The notes under the pieces were generated by a model. It was not told the DNA's origin. It was given only the letters and a program-made list of their open reading frames with translations, and made no database searches. The translations under genes and the position numbers were made by a program. Of a stretch of 64,000 bases of DNA, positions 17,826 through 26,039 are shown one piece after another. Source of the stretch: a bacterium M00.F.Ca.ET.205.01.1.1 (GTDB lineage Bacteria; Pseudomonadota; Alphaproteobacteria; Rhizobiales; Rhizobiaceae); the NCBI GenBank assembly GCA_004791255.1, contig SRUQ01000011.1, positions 132,578-196,577 of the forward strand, written 5' to 3'. Within the stretch, counting starts at the first letter, position 1. The number at the start of each line of letters is the position of its first letter.

Positions 17826-17960
17826 ATGCGTTATGTAATCGCCATCTGCGCCGTTGCGTTCTTCCTTATCTGGGACGGTCTCTACAATCACGGCCGGTAT
17901 CTCGATGTCACCGTCAGGGAAGTCTCGCACATCGTGCGCTCCGTCACCGGCAAGGGCTAA
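17826..17960 (+). CDS. small single-span membrane protein, 44 residues
   Basis: An ATG-to-TAA frame encoding 44 residues: a hydrophobic segment VIAICAVAFFLIW at 4-16, then a polar, basic tail containing HGRYLDVTVREVSHIV. This composition (one N-terminal membrane span followed by an amphipathic helix) is not expected by chance in GC-rich intergenic DNA and resembles small conserved rhizobial membrane proteins. No classic Shine-Dalgarno sequence is seen. Function unknown. Confidence 0.6.
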   Translation: MRYVIAICAVAFFLIWDGLYNHGRYLDVTVREVSHIVRSVTGKG

Positions 17961-18133
17961 CTCTGTCAGGCCGACGATGGTGGCCTGCGTATCCGTCGAT
18001 GTCTTCATCTCCCGGGCATAGCATGCCATGCCGCCTCCAGCGCGTCGCAAGGACGCGCGGCACCGTGAACGGTTGACCTTGGCCGTTGCGTCGTCACAAA
18101 AGACCTCGGCATTTTTTGATCGAGGAGGCTGGG

Positions 18134-18424
18134 TTGATCCGGCATATCGTTTTCTTCAGCGCGCGGCACAACGAGGATGTGGAGGCGGTGCGCACCGGGC
18201 TGCTGGCGCTCGGCGGAATCCCCCATTCCAGCCTGTTCGAGGTGACGCTCAACACCAAGGTCGATCCGCTGTCGGACGAAATCGACGTGGTCGTCTATGC
18301 CGAGTTCGCCGACGCGGCCGCATTGGCCGCCTACAAGGCGCACCCGCTCTATGCGCAAACCACAAGCCGGGTCAAACCCTTGCGCGAGTTACGTTATTCC
18401 GCCGATGTGGTGGTCGGGAGCTGA
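18134..18424 (+). CDS. Dabb-family (stress-responsive alpha/beta barrel) protein
   Basis: Protein of 96 residues. It starts at a TTG (18134) directly after the strong site GAGGAGG at 18122-18128, which decides the start. The N-terminus IRHIVFFSARHNED and the YAEFADAAALAAYKAHPLY segment are the Dabb signature of small dimeric ferredoxin-like barrel proteins. Some relatives are cyclases or heme-degrading enzymes; the specific role here is unknown. Confidence 0.8.
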   Translation: MIRHIVFFSARHNEDVEAVRTGLLALGGIPHSSLFEVTLNTKVDPLSDEIDVVVYAEFADAAALAAYKAHPLYAQTTSRVKPLRELRYSADVVVGS

Positions 18425-18491
18425 TCCGCGCCGTTAGCAGCAAGAGGGAGGCTCTTGAACGGTTTTGCGGAATGATGCACACCGCCGCGGC

Positions 18492-19379
18492 ATGACCAGA
18501 ACAGCATCCGCAGGCACCCATCCGCTTGACCACCTCGTGCTGCCGACGGCGAACCTCGAGGTGGCGCGGGCGCGGCTCACAGCACTTGGCTTCGTCGTCG
18601 CGCCGACAGGCGTGCATCCGTTCGGCACGCAGAATTGCTGTGTCTTCCTCGCCGACGGCACCTATCTGGAACCGCTCGCGATCGCGGACGAAAAGACGGC
18701 GACGAAGGCCATTGCCGAGGGCAATGCCTTCGTCGCGCGCGATCGCCTCTATCGCGATGGCCGCGGTGACGAGGGATTTTCCGCGATGGTCCTGGGCACC
18801 GACAACGCAGATGCCGATTACGCGCGCTATGTCAGTGCCGGCATGTCGGCCGGAAACACGCTGAGCTTTTCGCGGGCTTTCACCGATACATCGGGCAAAA
18901 GCGATATGGCCTCATTCAAGCTGGCCTTCGGCTCTTCCGGCGAGGCAAGCGACGCGTTCCTGTTTGCCTGCCAGCGGATCAACGCGCCGAAAGTGGACCG
19001 CACGGCCTTGCAGGCCCATGCCAATGGTGCCTCCGGAATTGTCGAGATCGTGGCGATAAGCGACCGGCCGGCCGGCCAGCACCGGCTGATTTCCGTGGCG
19101 GTGAACGATCCTGCCAGTGCGCCGGGCGGCGCCTTTCACCTGCCCAACGCGACCTTGACCGTGCTTGACCCGGCCGCTTTCACGGCACGCTTCGGTACAT
19201 CGGCTGGGGCGCCGACAGAATTGCGCTTCGCCGCCGTGGTCTTTTCGGTCCGGCGCGCCGATGTCATTGCAAGCCTGCTTGCAGCGAATGCCATCGAATA
19301 CGATATGTCGGGCAATGAAATCATCGTGCGGCCGGCATCCGGGCAGGGCGCCGTCTTCGTCTTTCAGGAGATACAATGA
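18492..19379 (+). CDS. VOC/glyoxalase-like domain protein
   Basis: Protein of 295 residues that begins with LDHLVLPTANLEVARARLTA, the beta-alpha opening of a vicinal-oxygen-chelate fold, and continues with a second degenerate half, as in the Glyoxalase_3 group. The substrate is unknown. The stop overlaps kdsA by four bases (ATGA), so it is co-translated with it. ATG 18492 is chosen because the fold begins a few residues later. Confidence 0.78.
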   Translation: MTRTASAGTHPLDHLVLPTANLEVARARLTALGFVVAPTGVHPFGTQNCCVFLADGTYLEPLAIADEKTATKAIAEGNAFVARDRLYRDGRGDEGFSAMVLGTDNADADYARYVSAGMSAGNTLSFSRAFTDTSGKSDMASFKLAFGSSGEASDAFLFACQRINAPKVDRTALQAHANGASGIVEIVAISDRPAGQHRLISVAVNDPASAPGGAFHLPNATLTVLDPAAFTARFGTSAGAPTELRFAAVVFSVRRADVIASLLAANAIEYDMSGNEIIVRPASGQGAVFVFQEIQ

Positions 19380-20221
19380 ACAAGCCCCTGGCGCCCAATT
19401 CGTCGGTCACCGTCGGTAATGTCGTCTTCGACAACACGGCTCCCCTGTCGCTGATTGCCGGCCCATGCCAGTTCGAATCGCGCCAGCATGCCTTCGACAT
19501 GGCCGGCGCACTGAAGGAACTGACCGGCAAACTCGGGATCGGCCTCGTCTACAAGACCAGCTACGACAAGGCCAACCGCACCTCGCTGTCGGCGACACGC
19601 GGCGCCGGCATGGACGCAGCGCTTCCCGTCTTCGACGAGTTGCGCAAGGAGTTTTCGCTGCCGGTGCTGACCGACGTCCACACCGAGGAGCAGTGCGCCA
19701 TCGTTGCCCCGCACGTCGATGTCCTGCAGATTCCGGCTTTCCTGTCGCGCCAGACCGACATGCTGGTCGCAGCGGCCAGGACGGGCAAGGTGATCAATGT
19801 GAAGAAGGGGCAGTTTCTCGCCCCGTGGGACATGAAGAACGTGGTCGCCAAGATCACCGGGTCCGGCAACGCCAACGTCTTGACCACCGAGCGGGGGGCA
19901 TCCTTCGGCTACAACACGCTGGTGTCCGACATGCGGGCTCTGCCTGTCATGGCCGAGATCGGCGCGCCGGTCATCTTCGACGCCACGCATTCGGTGCAGC
20001 AGCCGGGCGGACAGGGCGGCTCTTCCGGCGGCGAGCGGCGCTTTGTCGAGACGCTGGCCCGCGCCGCCGTTGCCGTCGGCGTCGCCGGGGTGTTCATCGA
20101 GACCCACCAGGATCCCGACAATTCGACCTCGTCCGACGGGCCGAACATGCTGCCGCTGAAAGACATGCCGGCGCTGCTGGAAAAGCTGATGGCATTCGAT
20201 CGGATAGCGAAGGGCCGCTAA
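19376..20221 (+). CDS. kdsA: 3-deoxy-8-phosphooctulonate (KDO-8-P) synthase
   Basis: Enzyme of 281 residues that condenses PEP with arabinose 5-phosphate to give KDO-8-phosphate for the lipopolysaccharide core. Signatures: LIAGPCQFESRQHAFD near residue 23, YKTSYDKANRTS, DVHTEEQC, and IFDATHSVQQPGGQGGSSGG. The length is normal. In related genomes kdsA usually lies close to eno; here about 2.8 kb with four extra genes separate them. Confidence 0.95.
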   Translation: MNKPLAPNSSVTVGNVVFDNTAPLSLIAGPCQFESRQHAFDMAGALKELTGKLGIGLVYKTSYDKANRTSLSATRGAGMDAALPVFDELRKEFSLPVLTDVHTEEQCAIVAPHVDVLQIPAFLSRQTDMLVAAARTGKVINVKKGQFLAPWDMKNVVAKITGSGNANVLTTERGASFGYNTLVSDMRALPVMAEIGAPVIFDATHSVQQPGGQGGSSGGERRFVETLARAAVAVGVAGVFIETHQDPDNSTSSDGPNMLPLKDMPALLEKLMAFDRIAKGR

Positions 20222-20370
20222 GCCAGTCTGATCGCCGAACCGGCCAACCTTACTCGGCCGTGAAGACTGCCGCAGGCGGCCAATCCTGCTGCCGGCCTGC
20301 TTGGCTTGTGGCCGGCAAGCTGCAGTTGTACGCTTGTCCGGCAAATGAGCGTTTTGGCAGGAGGGAAGCC

Positions 20371-20574
20371 ATGTCCGTCGCCCGCGTCACCGAAATCACC
20401 TCGTCATCGAAGAAGAGTTTTCAGGACGCCATCGAGAAGGGAATTGCGCGCGCTTCGAAGACCCTGAAGAACGTCGAAGGGGCCTGGATACAGGACCAGA
20501 AAATCGTCGTCGAGGACGGCAAGATTGCAGCCTACCGCGTCAACATGAAGGTCACTTTCATCCTGGCCGAATAG
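20371..20574 (+). CDS. dodecin family protein
   Basis: Protein of 67 residues that matches dodecins: VTEITSSSKKSFQDAIEKGI, then GAWIQDQKIVVEDGKI and a final beta strand VNMKVTFIL. Dodecins form hollow dodecamers that bind and protect flavins. The ATG at 20371 follows GGAGGGAAGCC. Confidence 0.9.
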   Translation: MSVARVTEITSSSKKSFQDAIEKGIARASKTLKNVEGAWIQDQKIVVEDGKIAAYRVNMKVTFILAE

Positions 20575-20593
20575 AAGACCCCGGCTGAAAAAT

Positions 20594-20611
20594 CGGGAAC
20601 TTTCGTTCCCG
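20594..20611. terminator. hairpin after the dodecin gene
   Basis: Perfect seven-base stem CGGGAAC/GTTCCCG with a TTTC loop. On the plus strand no T-run follows; on the minus strand the stem is followed by ATTTTTC, so it would terminate leftward transcription better. Confidence 0.4.
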
Positions 20612-20640
20612 CCTCTCATTGTCAAAGTCTAGGGCCGGGT

Positions 20641-20667
20641 GATTTCAGGTCGAATCGACCCGAAATC
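20641..20667. repeat. palindromic intergenic element
   Basis: Twelve-base inverted repeat GATTTC-A-GGTCG / CGACC-C-GAAATC with an AAT loop and one mismatch, lying between dodecin and the PRC-barrel gene. The motif resembles short palindromes scattered in Mesorhizobium intergenic DNA (memory, not searched). No T-run follows. Confidence 0.4.
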
Positions 20668-20714
20668 TGAATCCGTTTCTAAATCAAAGAGATAGCGACA
20701 ACGAGGAGTACACC

Positions 20715-21080
20715 ATGACAACCCAGACAGGCCATACCGAAGCCATCGCCGCTTCGCGGGTCATCGGAACATCCGTCTATAACACCGAAGGCAGGAGCAT
20801 CGGCAGCATCGAAGATATCATGCTCGACAAGACGTCGAACGGCATCATGTTCGCGGTGATCGGCTTTGGCGGCTTTCTCAGCATCGGCGAGAAATACCAT
20901 GCCATCCCATGGGCGAGCCTCGACTATGATGAGGACAAAGGCGGCTACGTCGTGCCGTTCTCCAAGGACCAGCTGCAGGCAGCACCTGCATATTCCATCA
21001 ATGAACTGGCCGGCGCCGATGGCGAAAGAGCGCGCGATGCGTCGTATGAATACTACAGGGTCACGCCCTACTGGCATTGA
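20715..21080 (+). CDS. PRC-barrel domain protein
   Basis: Protein of 121 residues. The N-terminal stretch SRVIGTSVYNTEGRSIGSIE opens a PRC-barrel beta domain, continuing with MFAVIGFGGFLSIGEKYHAI and the PWASLDYD segment. Stand-alone PRC-barrel proteins are widespread in rhizobia and often stress-associated, but have no settled function. The start follows CGAGGAGTACACC. It ends 12 bases before a very strong terminator. Confidence 0.85.
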   Translation: MTTQTGHTEAIAASRVIGTSVYNTEGRSIGSIEDIMLDKTSNGIMFAVIGFGGFLSIGEKYHAIPWASLDYDEDKGGYVVPFSKDQLQAAPAYSINELAGADGERARDASYEYYRVTPYWH

Positions 21081-21091
21081 CCGCTGCATGA

Positions 21092-21124
21092 CAAAAGAAG
21101 GCCCCGTTTCGGGGCCTTCTTTTG
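21092..21124. terminator. strong bidirectional terminator
   Basis: Perfect 15-base stem CAAAAGAAGGCCCCG with a TTT loop; A- and T-rich flanks make it work in both directions. It separates the PRC-barrel gene (plus) from the lipoprotein/GH19 genes (minus). Confidence 0.9.
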
Positions 21125-21132
21125 CTCGACGG

Positions 21133-21258
21133 TCACTCGCTGAGGTGCAGGGCCGGCAAAGGCACGGAGGCCTTCGGCGGTGATTGCTGCGTGTCGCACG
21201 ACGTCAGGAACGCGGCGACGATCAGGAACAGACTCACGATACCGCTCAACTCGGACAT
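21133..21258 (-). CDS. tiny lipoprotein, 41 residues
   Basis: A minus-strand ATG frame of 41 residues preceded by a textbook ribosome-binding site (GGGAGGAG, 7 bases before the ATG at 21258). It has a hydrophobic segment IVSLFLIVAAFLTS ending in a lipobox LTSC (Cys21). The predicted mature part is only 21 residues, with four prolines. It lies 110 bases downstream of the GH19 gene in the same direction, just before the shared terminator. The N-terminus lacks the usual basic residues, so export is likely but not certain. Confidence 0.55.
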   Translation of the reverse strand: MSELSGIVSLFLIVAAFLTSCDTQQSPPKASVPLPALHLSE

Positions 21259-21368
21259 GGCGAAACTCCTCCCGTTTCGCCCCGCGCCGTCCGATGTTAG
21301 TCCATCGCTCGATTCGTGCTCATGAATTATCGTGACGTCGTGTCGTCGAATGTGAGAGCGCTGGATGA

Positions 21369-22667
21369 TCAGCCAAGCAGCCCGGCGTTGTGTACCGCCT
21401 TGAAGATTTTTTCATGCCAGGCGATCCGATCCGCTTCGCCGTTGGCCGGCGTGCTGGAATTGGCGTTACCGACATTGATCGCCCTGGAAATCTTGCGAAT
21501 CTGGCTGGCGTCCGCCAACGCATTGCAGCCCGAATCCTTCCATTCGGCGCAAGCGGCCAGCAGCGAAATCTGAGGGTCCTCGATCAATTCAGGATGGTTG
21601 GCAAGGTCGACGCCGGCGAGTTTGCCTCTGGCCGTGTAAGCATCGCGCCCGGTGGTCTGGAATGTGCCGCCGCCACGGAAATTGTGGCCATCCAGAGTCC
21701 CCTTGACGTTGCCCATGCGGCCTCCATAGGCCCAGTCGCCCAGCGCCTGCGGCTTACGTAGCAGATTGTCCTTGATCCATTGGTCGGTCTTGCTCGCCGC
21801 TCGCGATTTCCAGGCGTTGCGGATCGCCCCGACGGTCGTATAGGTCAGGGATTCGCGAATGAGGGTGAAGCCACCGGTTTCCATCGCAGCCTGAGCGAAG
21901 AAATGCATCAGCCTGTCATAGCTGGCGCATGCGCCACAGTCGCCAAGGGTCTTCAGCCCCTTCGCCGAGGTGAAAGCGCCGATGTAACCGTCGTAAATCG
22001 CTTGCTTCGAACCGCTGGCCGGTCGCGGGGCAAATTTCTGGAAAACCGCCGCCGGCAAGCCCTTTTTCGGATCGCCCGCGGCTGCTCCTGCCGCGGCTTC
22101 CAGCATGCTCACGACGCTTTCCGTCGACAGCACCGGGTCGCCCACAACGACAACTGAGGCGTTGGGAATTTTCTTGCCGTTTGCGTTCGGAAAGCCGCTT
22201 CCGGCAAAGGCCTTCAGATCTTCGATGAGCGCGATCACACGCGTGCGGCTCTCCGTGAAATCCATGTCGGAAAGCGGGCCGGTCATTTTCTTGGTCGGAT
22301 TGATACATCCGATGCTTGATAGAAAGGTCACCCCTGGATGAATGAGGATTTCGCTGCGCTTGTTTGTCTTCTGGAGTTCCAGCCCGGGTTTCGGCGGCGT
22401 CTTGCCGCCGGTATAGCCGATCGTCACATAATGCGTTCCAGCCTGCGTTGCCAACGGGTAGGTACCGGGCTCGATGCGCCTGCCGTTCTTGGCCTTGGTA
22501 TTGTCGCCCGGGCCACGTGACTCACAGACGAAACCGGACAGAGCCTTTATTGCCGTGCCGTTATGAAAAACCTGATAGGTTCCGATTGTTCTGCGCCGGG
22601 TGCCTCTCATATGCTCGACTTGCCGGGCAATAAGGAATTCCCAGCCAGTACCGGATATCGCTGCCAT
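21369..22667 (-). CDS. DUF5675 - GH19 (chitinase/lysozyme-like) fusion
   Basis: Protein of 432 residues with two parts. Residues about 25-155 match DUF5675 (RIEPGTYPL, then EILIHPGVTFLSSIGCINP). Residues about 220-430 are a glycoside hydrolase family 19 lysozyme-like domain with the catalytic-region AMETGGF (Glu263), YGGRMGN, and the FRGGGTFQTTGRDAY signature. GH19 domains of this kind cut peptidoglycan in phage endolysins and in some secreted effectors. No signal peptide is visible, so release would need a holin-like or contact-dependent route. No phage or T6SS genes lie nearby. A perfect palindrome sits upstream. Confidence 0.8.
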   Translation of the reverse strand: MAAISGTGWEFLIARQVEHMRGTRRRTIGTYQVFHNGTAIKALSGFVCESRGPGDNTKAKNGRRIEPGTYPLATQAGTHYVTIGYTGGKTPPKPGLELQKTNKRSEILIHPGVTFLSSIGCINPTKKMTGPLSDMDFTESRTRVIALIEDLKAFAGSGFPNANGKKIPNASVVVVGDPVLSTESVVSMLEAAAGAAAGDPKKGLPAAVFQKFAPRPASGSKQAIYDGYIGAFTSAKGLKTLGDCGACASYDRLMHFFAQAAMETGGFTLIRESLTYTTVGAIRNAWKSRAASKTDQWIKDNLLRKPQALGDWAYGGRMGNVKGTLDGHNFRGGGTFQTTGRDAYTARGKLAGVDLANHPELIEDPQISLLAACAEWKDSGCNALADASQIRKISRAINVGNANSSTPANGEADRIAWHEKIFKAVHNAGLLG

Positions 22668-22698
22668 TTTCCCCTCCCAAAGAGGTAAGCGTAGTAAC

Positions 22699-22721
22699 GT
22701 TTATTGAGACCGTCAATAAAC
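22699..22721. promoter_or_regulatory. perfect palindrome upstream of the GH19 gene, candidate operator
   Basis: GTTTATTGA-GACCG-TCAATAAAC, nine-base arms with a five-base spacer, starting 32 bases before the ATG of the GH19 fusion. It is AT-rich in a GC-rich region, as expected of an operator for a dimeric repressor. The cognate regulator is unknown. Confidence 0.5.
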
Positions 22722-23046
22722 AACTCAGACTACTTCAAACCGATATTCGAGGCGAGGCCATGCCGGGATTTGACTGTTTTTAGAATGCCGGGGTTGGAAG
22801 CATAAAGTCGCCGTTACCGGCAAGGAGCGGTGTATTCGTTTGCAAACGCATGGCGTGTACCCTGAGGATAGTCGCCTTTGCCGGCTCGAGGCGCTGGAGT
22901 CGGGGCGCCTTCCGGCATTTCGAGCGTCTTCCCTTTCGGGAGACACCATTCCCCGGCGTCCTTTTTGATCCGTCCCCGATTGCCTTTTGCGTCGCTTTGG
23001 CTAAGACGGGCGCGACGCTTCCTTCAGATCAATCGAGGACATCGCA
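22722..23046. other. intergenic region before eno
   Basis: About 325 bases between the palindrome and the enolase start. No convincing gene, RNA or remnant is seen on either strand; it should hold the eno promoter. ATCGAGGAC before 23047 is the likely ribosome-binding site. Confidence 0.5.
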
Positions 23047-24321
23047 ATGACCGCCATCATCGACATTGTCGGGCGTGAAATCCTGGACAGCCGTGGAAAT
23101 CCGACCGTCGAGGTCGACGTCGTGCTCGAAGATGGCTCGATGGGCCGCGCGGCGGTGCCTTCGGGCGCATCGACCGGCGCCCACGAAGCCGTCGAACTGC
23201 GCGATGGCGGCGCCCGCTATCTCGGCAAGGGCGTGCTCAAGGCCGTCGAGGCGGTCAACGGCGAGTTGTTCGAGGCGATCGGCGGCATGGAAGCCGAAAA
23301 CCAGATCCACATCGACCAGACCATGATCGAGCTCGACGGCACGCCCAACAAGAGCCGGCTCGGCGCCAACGCCATCCTCGGCGTGTCGCTGGCTGTGGCC
23401 AAGGCCGCGGCCGACGCCTCCGGCCTGCCGCTCTACCGCTATGTCGGCGGCGCCAAGGCTCACATCCTGCCCGTGCCGATGATGAACATAATCAATGGCG
23501 GCGCGCATGCCGACAACCCGATCGATTTCCAGGAGTTCATGATCCTGCCGGTCGGCGCGCCGACGCTGCGCGAAGGCGTGCGCTGGGGTTCGGAAATCTT
23601 CCACACGCTGCGCAAGAAGCTGAAGGATGCCGGCCACAACACCAATGTCGGCGACGAGGGCGGCTTCGCGCCGAACCTGAAGAGCGCGCCGGTAGCGCTC
23701 GACTTCATCATGGAATCGATCGAGAAGGCCGGCTTCAAGCCGGGCGAGGAGATCGCGCTTGGCCTCGACTGCGCGGCAACCGAGTTCTTCAAGGACGGCA
23801 ACTACGTCTATGAGGGCGAGAAGAAGACGCGCGATCCCAAGGCCCAGGCCAAGTACCTGGCCAAGCTTGCCGCGGACTACCCGATCATTTCGATCGAGGA
23901 CGGCCTGGCCGAGGACGACTGGGAAGGCTGGAAGTACCTGACCGACCTGATCGGCAAGAAGACCCAGCTCGTCGGCGACGATCTGTTCGTCACCAACACG
24001 GCGCGGCTGCGCGATGGTATCCGCATGGGCGTTGCCAATTCGATCCTGGTCAAGGTCAACCAGATCGGCTCGTTGACCGAGACGCTCGATGCCGTCGAGA
24101 CCGCGCACAAGGCCGGCTACACCGCGGTCATGTCGCATCGCTCTGGCGAGACCGAGGATTCGACCATCGCCGATCTCGCCGTCGCCACCAACTGCGGACA
24201 GATCAAGACCGGTTCGCTGTCTCGTTCGGACCGCATGGCCAAGTACAACCAGCTCATCCGCATCGAGGAAGAGCTTGGCAAGCAAGCGAGCTATGCCGGC
24301 AAGTCGGTGATCAAGGGCTGA
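23047..24321 (+). CDS. eno: enolase
   Basis: Glycolytic enzyme of 424 residues that converts 2-phosphoglycerate to phosphoenolpyruvate. It opens with IDIVGREILDSRGNPTVEVD and contains SGASTGAHEAVELRDG, the Mg-binding acidic strands (SIEDGLAEDDW) and the active-site motif MSHRSGETEDSTIADLAV. Complete, ATG start, followed by a clear terminator. Confidence 0.98.
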   Translation: MTAIIDIVGREILDSRGNPTVEVDVVLEDGSMGRAAVPSGASTGAHEAVELRDGGARYLGKGVLKAVEAVNGELFEAIGGMEAENQIHIDQTMIELDGTPNKSRLGANAILGVSLAVAKAAADASGLPLYRYVGGAKAHILPVPMMNIINGGAHADNPIDFQEFMILPVGAPTLREGVRWGSEIFHTLRKKLKDAGHNTNVGDEGGFAPNLKSAPVALDFIMESIEKAGFKPGEEIALGLDCAATEFFKDGNYVYEGEKKTRDPKAQAKYLAKLAADYPIISIEDGLAEDDWEGWKYLTDLIGKKTQLVGDDLFVTNTARLRDGIRMGVANSILVKVNQIGSLTETLDAVETAHKAGYTAVMSHRSGETEDSTIADLAVATNCGQIKTGSLSRSDRMAKYNQLIRIEEELGKQASYAGKSVIKG

Positions 24322-24347
24322 TCCTGCAGCACATCCTGGATATGGAG

Positions 24348-24372
24348 AGGGCGGGACATCCCGCCCTTTTTT
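24348..24372 (+). terminator. Rho-independent terminator of eno
   Basis: Eight-base stem AGGGCGGG/CCCGCCCT with an ACAT loop, followed by six T, starting 27 bases after the eno stop. Confidence 0.9.
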
Positions 24373-24474
24373 CATTTCCGGACGCCCAAGCCGGCCTTCC
24401 GTAACCGTCCGTTAAGCACAATCGGGCGAAAAAGACCCAGGGCCGCTTGAGTTCGCGGCCACAGGGAATCGACC

Positions 24475-24798
24475 ATGTGGACGCGTCAGCACAAGCAGAG
24501 AAACACCGGCCGGCTGATCATTCCCTCGCTCTGCGTTGTTTTTCTCGCCTATTTCGGCTTCCATGCCTATCACGGCGAATTCGGCATCAATTCGAAATAC
24601 AAGCTGGAAGCCGAGATCGTCTCGCTGCAGGGGCAGCTCGACGCGGTCAAGGCGCGCAGGATGGAACTCGAGCGGCGTGTCAGGCTGATGCATGATGGCA
24701 CGCTGGAGAAGGATATGCTCGACGAGCAGGCGCGCAAGGCGCTCAATCTGTCCCAGGCCGATGAAATCACCATCATGTTGCCGGCCTCGGCGAATTAA
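24475..24798 (+). CDS. ftsB: FtsB/DivIC-type cell division protein (septum formation initiator)
   Basis: Protein of 107 residues. A short basic cytoplasmic tail, one membrane span (LIIPSLCVVFLAYFGFHAY) and a periplasmic coiled coil (about 45-80) match the bitopic FtsB/DivIC layout. These proteins join FtsL and FtsQ in the divisome. The position between eno and pdhA is the usual alphaproteobacterial context. Confidence 0.88.
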   Translation: MWTRQHKQRNTGRLIIPSLCVVFLAYFGFHAYHGEFGINSKYKLEAEIVSLQGQLDAVKARRMELERRVRLMHDGTLEKDMLDEQARKALNLSQADEITIMLPASAN

Positions 24799-24896
24799 TC
24801 CATTTTCGGTTAATCGCCAATATTTTCAATGATTTTAATCGCTTAGGCGCATGCCAGCTATGCAATTTCGACATGGCGGAGTGCGTTTTTCCGTGT

Positions 24897-24925
24897 TAGC
24901 CTCCCACAAATCGATGGGGAGGCTA
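24897..24925. promoter_or_regulatory. hairpin in the leader of the pdh operon
   Basis: Perfect nine-base inverted repeat TAGCCTCCC/GGGAGGCTA with an 11-base loop, 65 bases before the pdhA start. It could be a repressor site or leader structure; AT-rich promoter-like sequence lies at 24800-24842. Confidence 0.35.
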
Positions 24926-24989
24926 TCTCCCCAGGGGCAGACTTCATCTGCTCCAATGTCCGCAAAGAGACGCCAACAGGGAGTGATGC

Positions 24990-26027
24990 ATGGCCACCGC
25001 AGCCAGAAAAGCGCCTGCCAAATCCAAATCCGACGGCAAATCCGGTCTTTCGGCGCCAAAGCCGGCTGACTTCACCAAGGACGATGAGCTTTCCGCCTAT
25101 CGGCACATGCTGCTCATCCGCCGCTTCGAGGAAAAGGCCGGTCAGCTTTATGGCATGGGCTTCATCGGCGGCTTCTGCCATCTCTATATCGGCCAGGAAG
25201 CGGTCGTCACCGGCATGAAGATGGCGCTGATCGAAGGCGACCAGATGATAACAGCCTATCGCGATCACGGTCACATGCTGGCCATGGATCTGTCCCCGCG
25301 GGGCGTCATGGCCGAGCTGACAGGGCGCCGCGGCGGCCTGTCGCGAGGCAAGGGCGGCTCCATGCACATGTTCTCCAAGGAAAAGCATTTCTACGGCGGC
25401 CACGGCATTGTCGGCGCGCAGGTGTCGCTCGGCACGGGTCTCGCCTTCGCCAATCGCTACCGCGACAACAAGAATGTTTCGCTGACCTATTTTGGCGACG
25501 GCGCGGCCAACCAGGGCCAGGTCTATGAAAGCTTCAACATGGCCTCGCTGTGGAAGCTGCCGGTGATCTTCATCATCGAGAACAACCGCTACGCCATGGG
25601 CACCTCGGTGTCGCGCTCGTCGGCCGAGACCGACTTCTCCCATCGCGGGGCCTCATTCAAGATCCCGGGCATCCAGGTCGACGGCATGGACGTGCGTGCG
25701 GTGAAGGCCGCCGCCGATCTCGCTACCGAATGGTGCCGCGCCGGCAACGGTCCGCTGATCCTCGAAATGCAGACCTATCGCTACCGCGGCCACTCGATGT
25801 CCGATCCGGCGAAATACCGCTCGAAGGAAGAAGTGCAGAAGATGCGCTCCGAACATGACCCGATCGAGCAGGTCAAGGCGCGCCTGATCGACAAGAAGTG
25901 GGCGACCGAGGACGAGTTGAAGACCATCGACAAGGAGGTTCGCGACATCGTCGCCGACGCCGCCGAATTTGCCCAGAACGACGCGGAGCCGGATCCGTCC
26001 GAGCTCTGGACCGATATCGTATTGTAA
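24990..26027 (+). CDS. pdhA: pyruvate dehydrogenase E1 component, alpha subunit
   Basis: Thiamine-diphosphate-dependent E1 alpha of 345 residues. The ThDP motif starts GDGAANQG (169-176) and ends at ENN (197-199); YRGHSMSDPAKYRSKEE is the conserved phosphorylation-loop region. The N-terminal Ala/Lys-rich tail (1-25) is flexible. With pdhB it decarboxylates pyruvate and acetylates lipoyl groups. It heads the operon pdhA-pdhB-pdhC-...-lpdA, with 12 bases to pdhB. The start follows CAGGGAGTG. Confidence 0.97.
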   Translation: MATAARKAPAKSKSDGKSGLSAPKPADFTKDDELSAYRHMLLIRRFEEKAGQLYGMGFIGGFCHLYIGQEAVVTGMKMALIEGDQMITAYRDHGHMLAMDLSPRGVMAELTGRRGGLSRGKGGSMHMFSKEKHFYGGHGIVGAQVSLGTGLAFANRYRDNKNVSLTYFGDGAANQGQVYESFNMASLWKLPVIFIIENNRYAMGTSVSRSSAETDFSHRGASFKIPGIQVDGMDVRAVKAAADLATEWCRAGNGPLILEMQTYRYRGHSMSDPAKYRSKEEVQKMRSEHDPIEQVKARLIDKKWATEDELKTIDKEVRDIVADAAEFAQNDAEPDPSELWTDIVL

Positions 26028-26039
26028 GGGGGCCAGGAC

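Noticed and set aside
21259..21327. 22-residue frame opposite the lipoprotein leader
   Set aside because: Very short, and it overlaps the ribosome-binding site of the better supported minus-strand gene.
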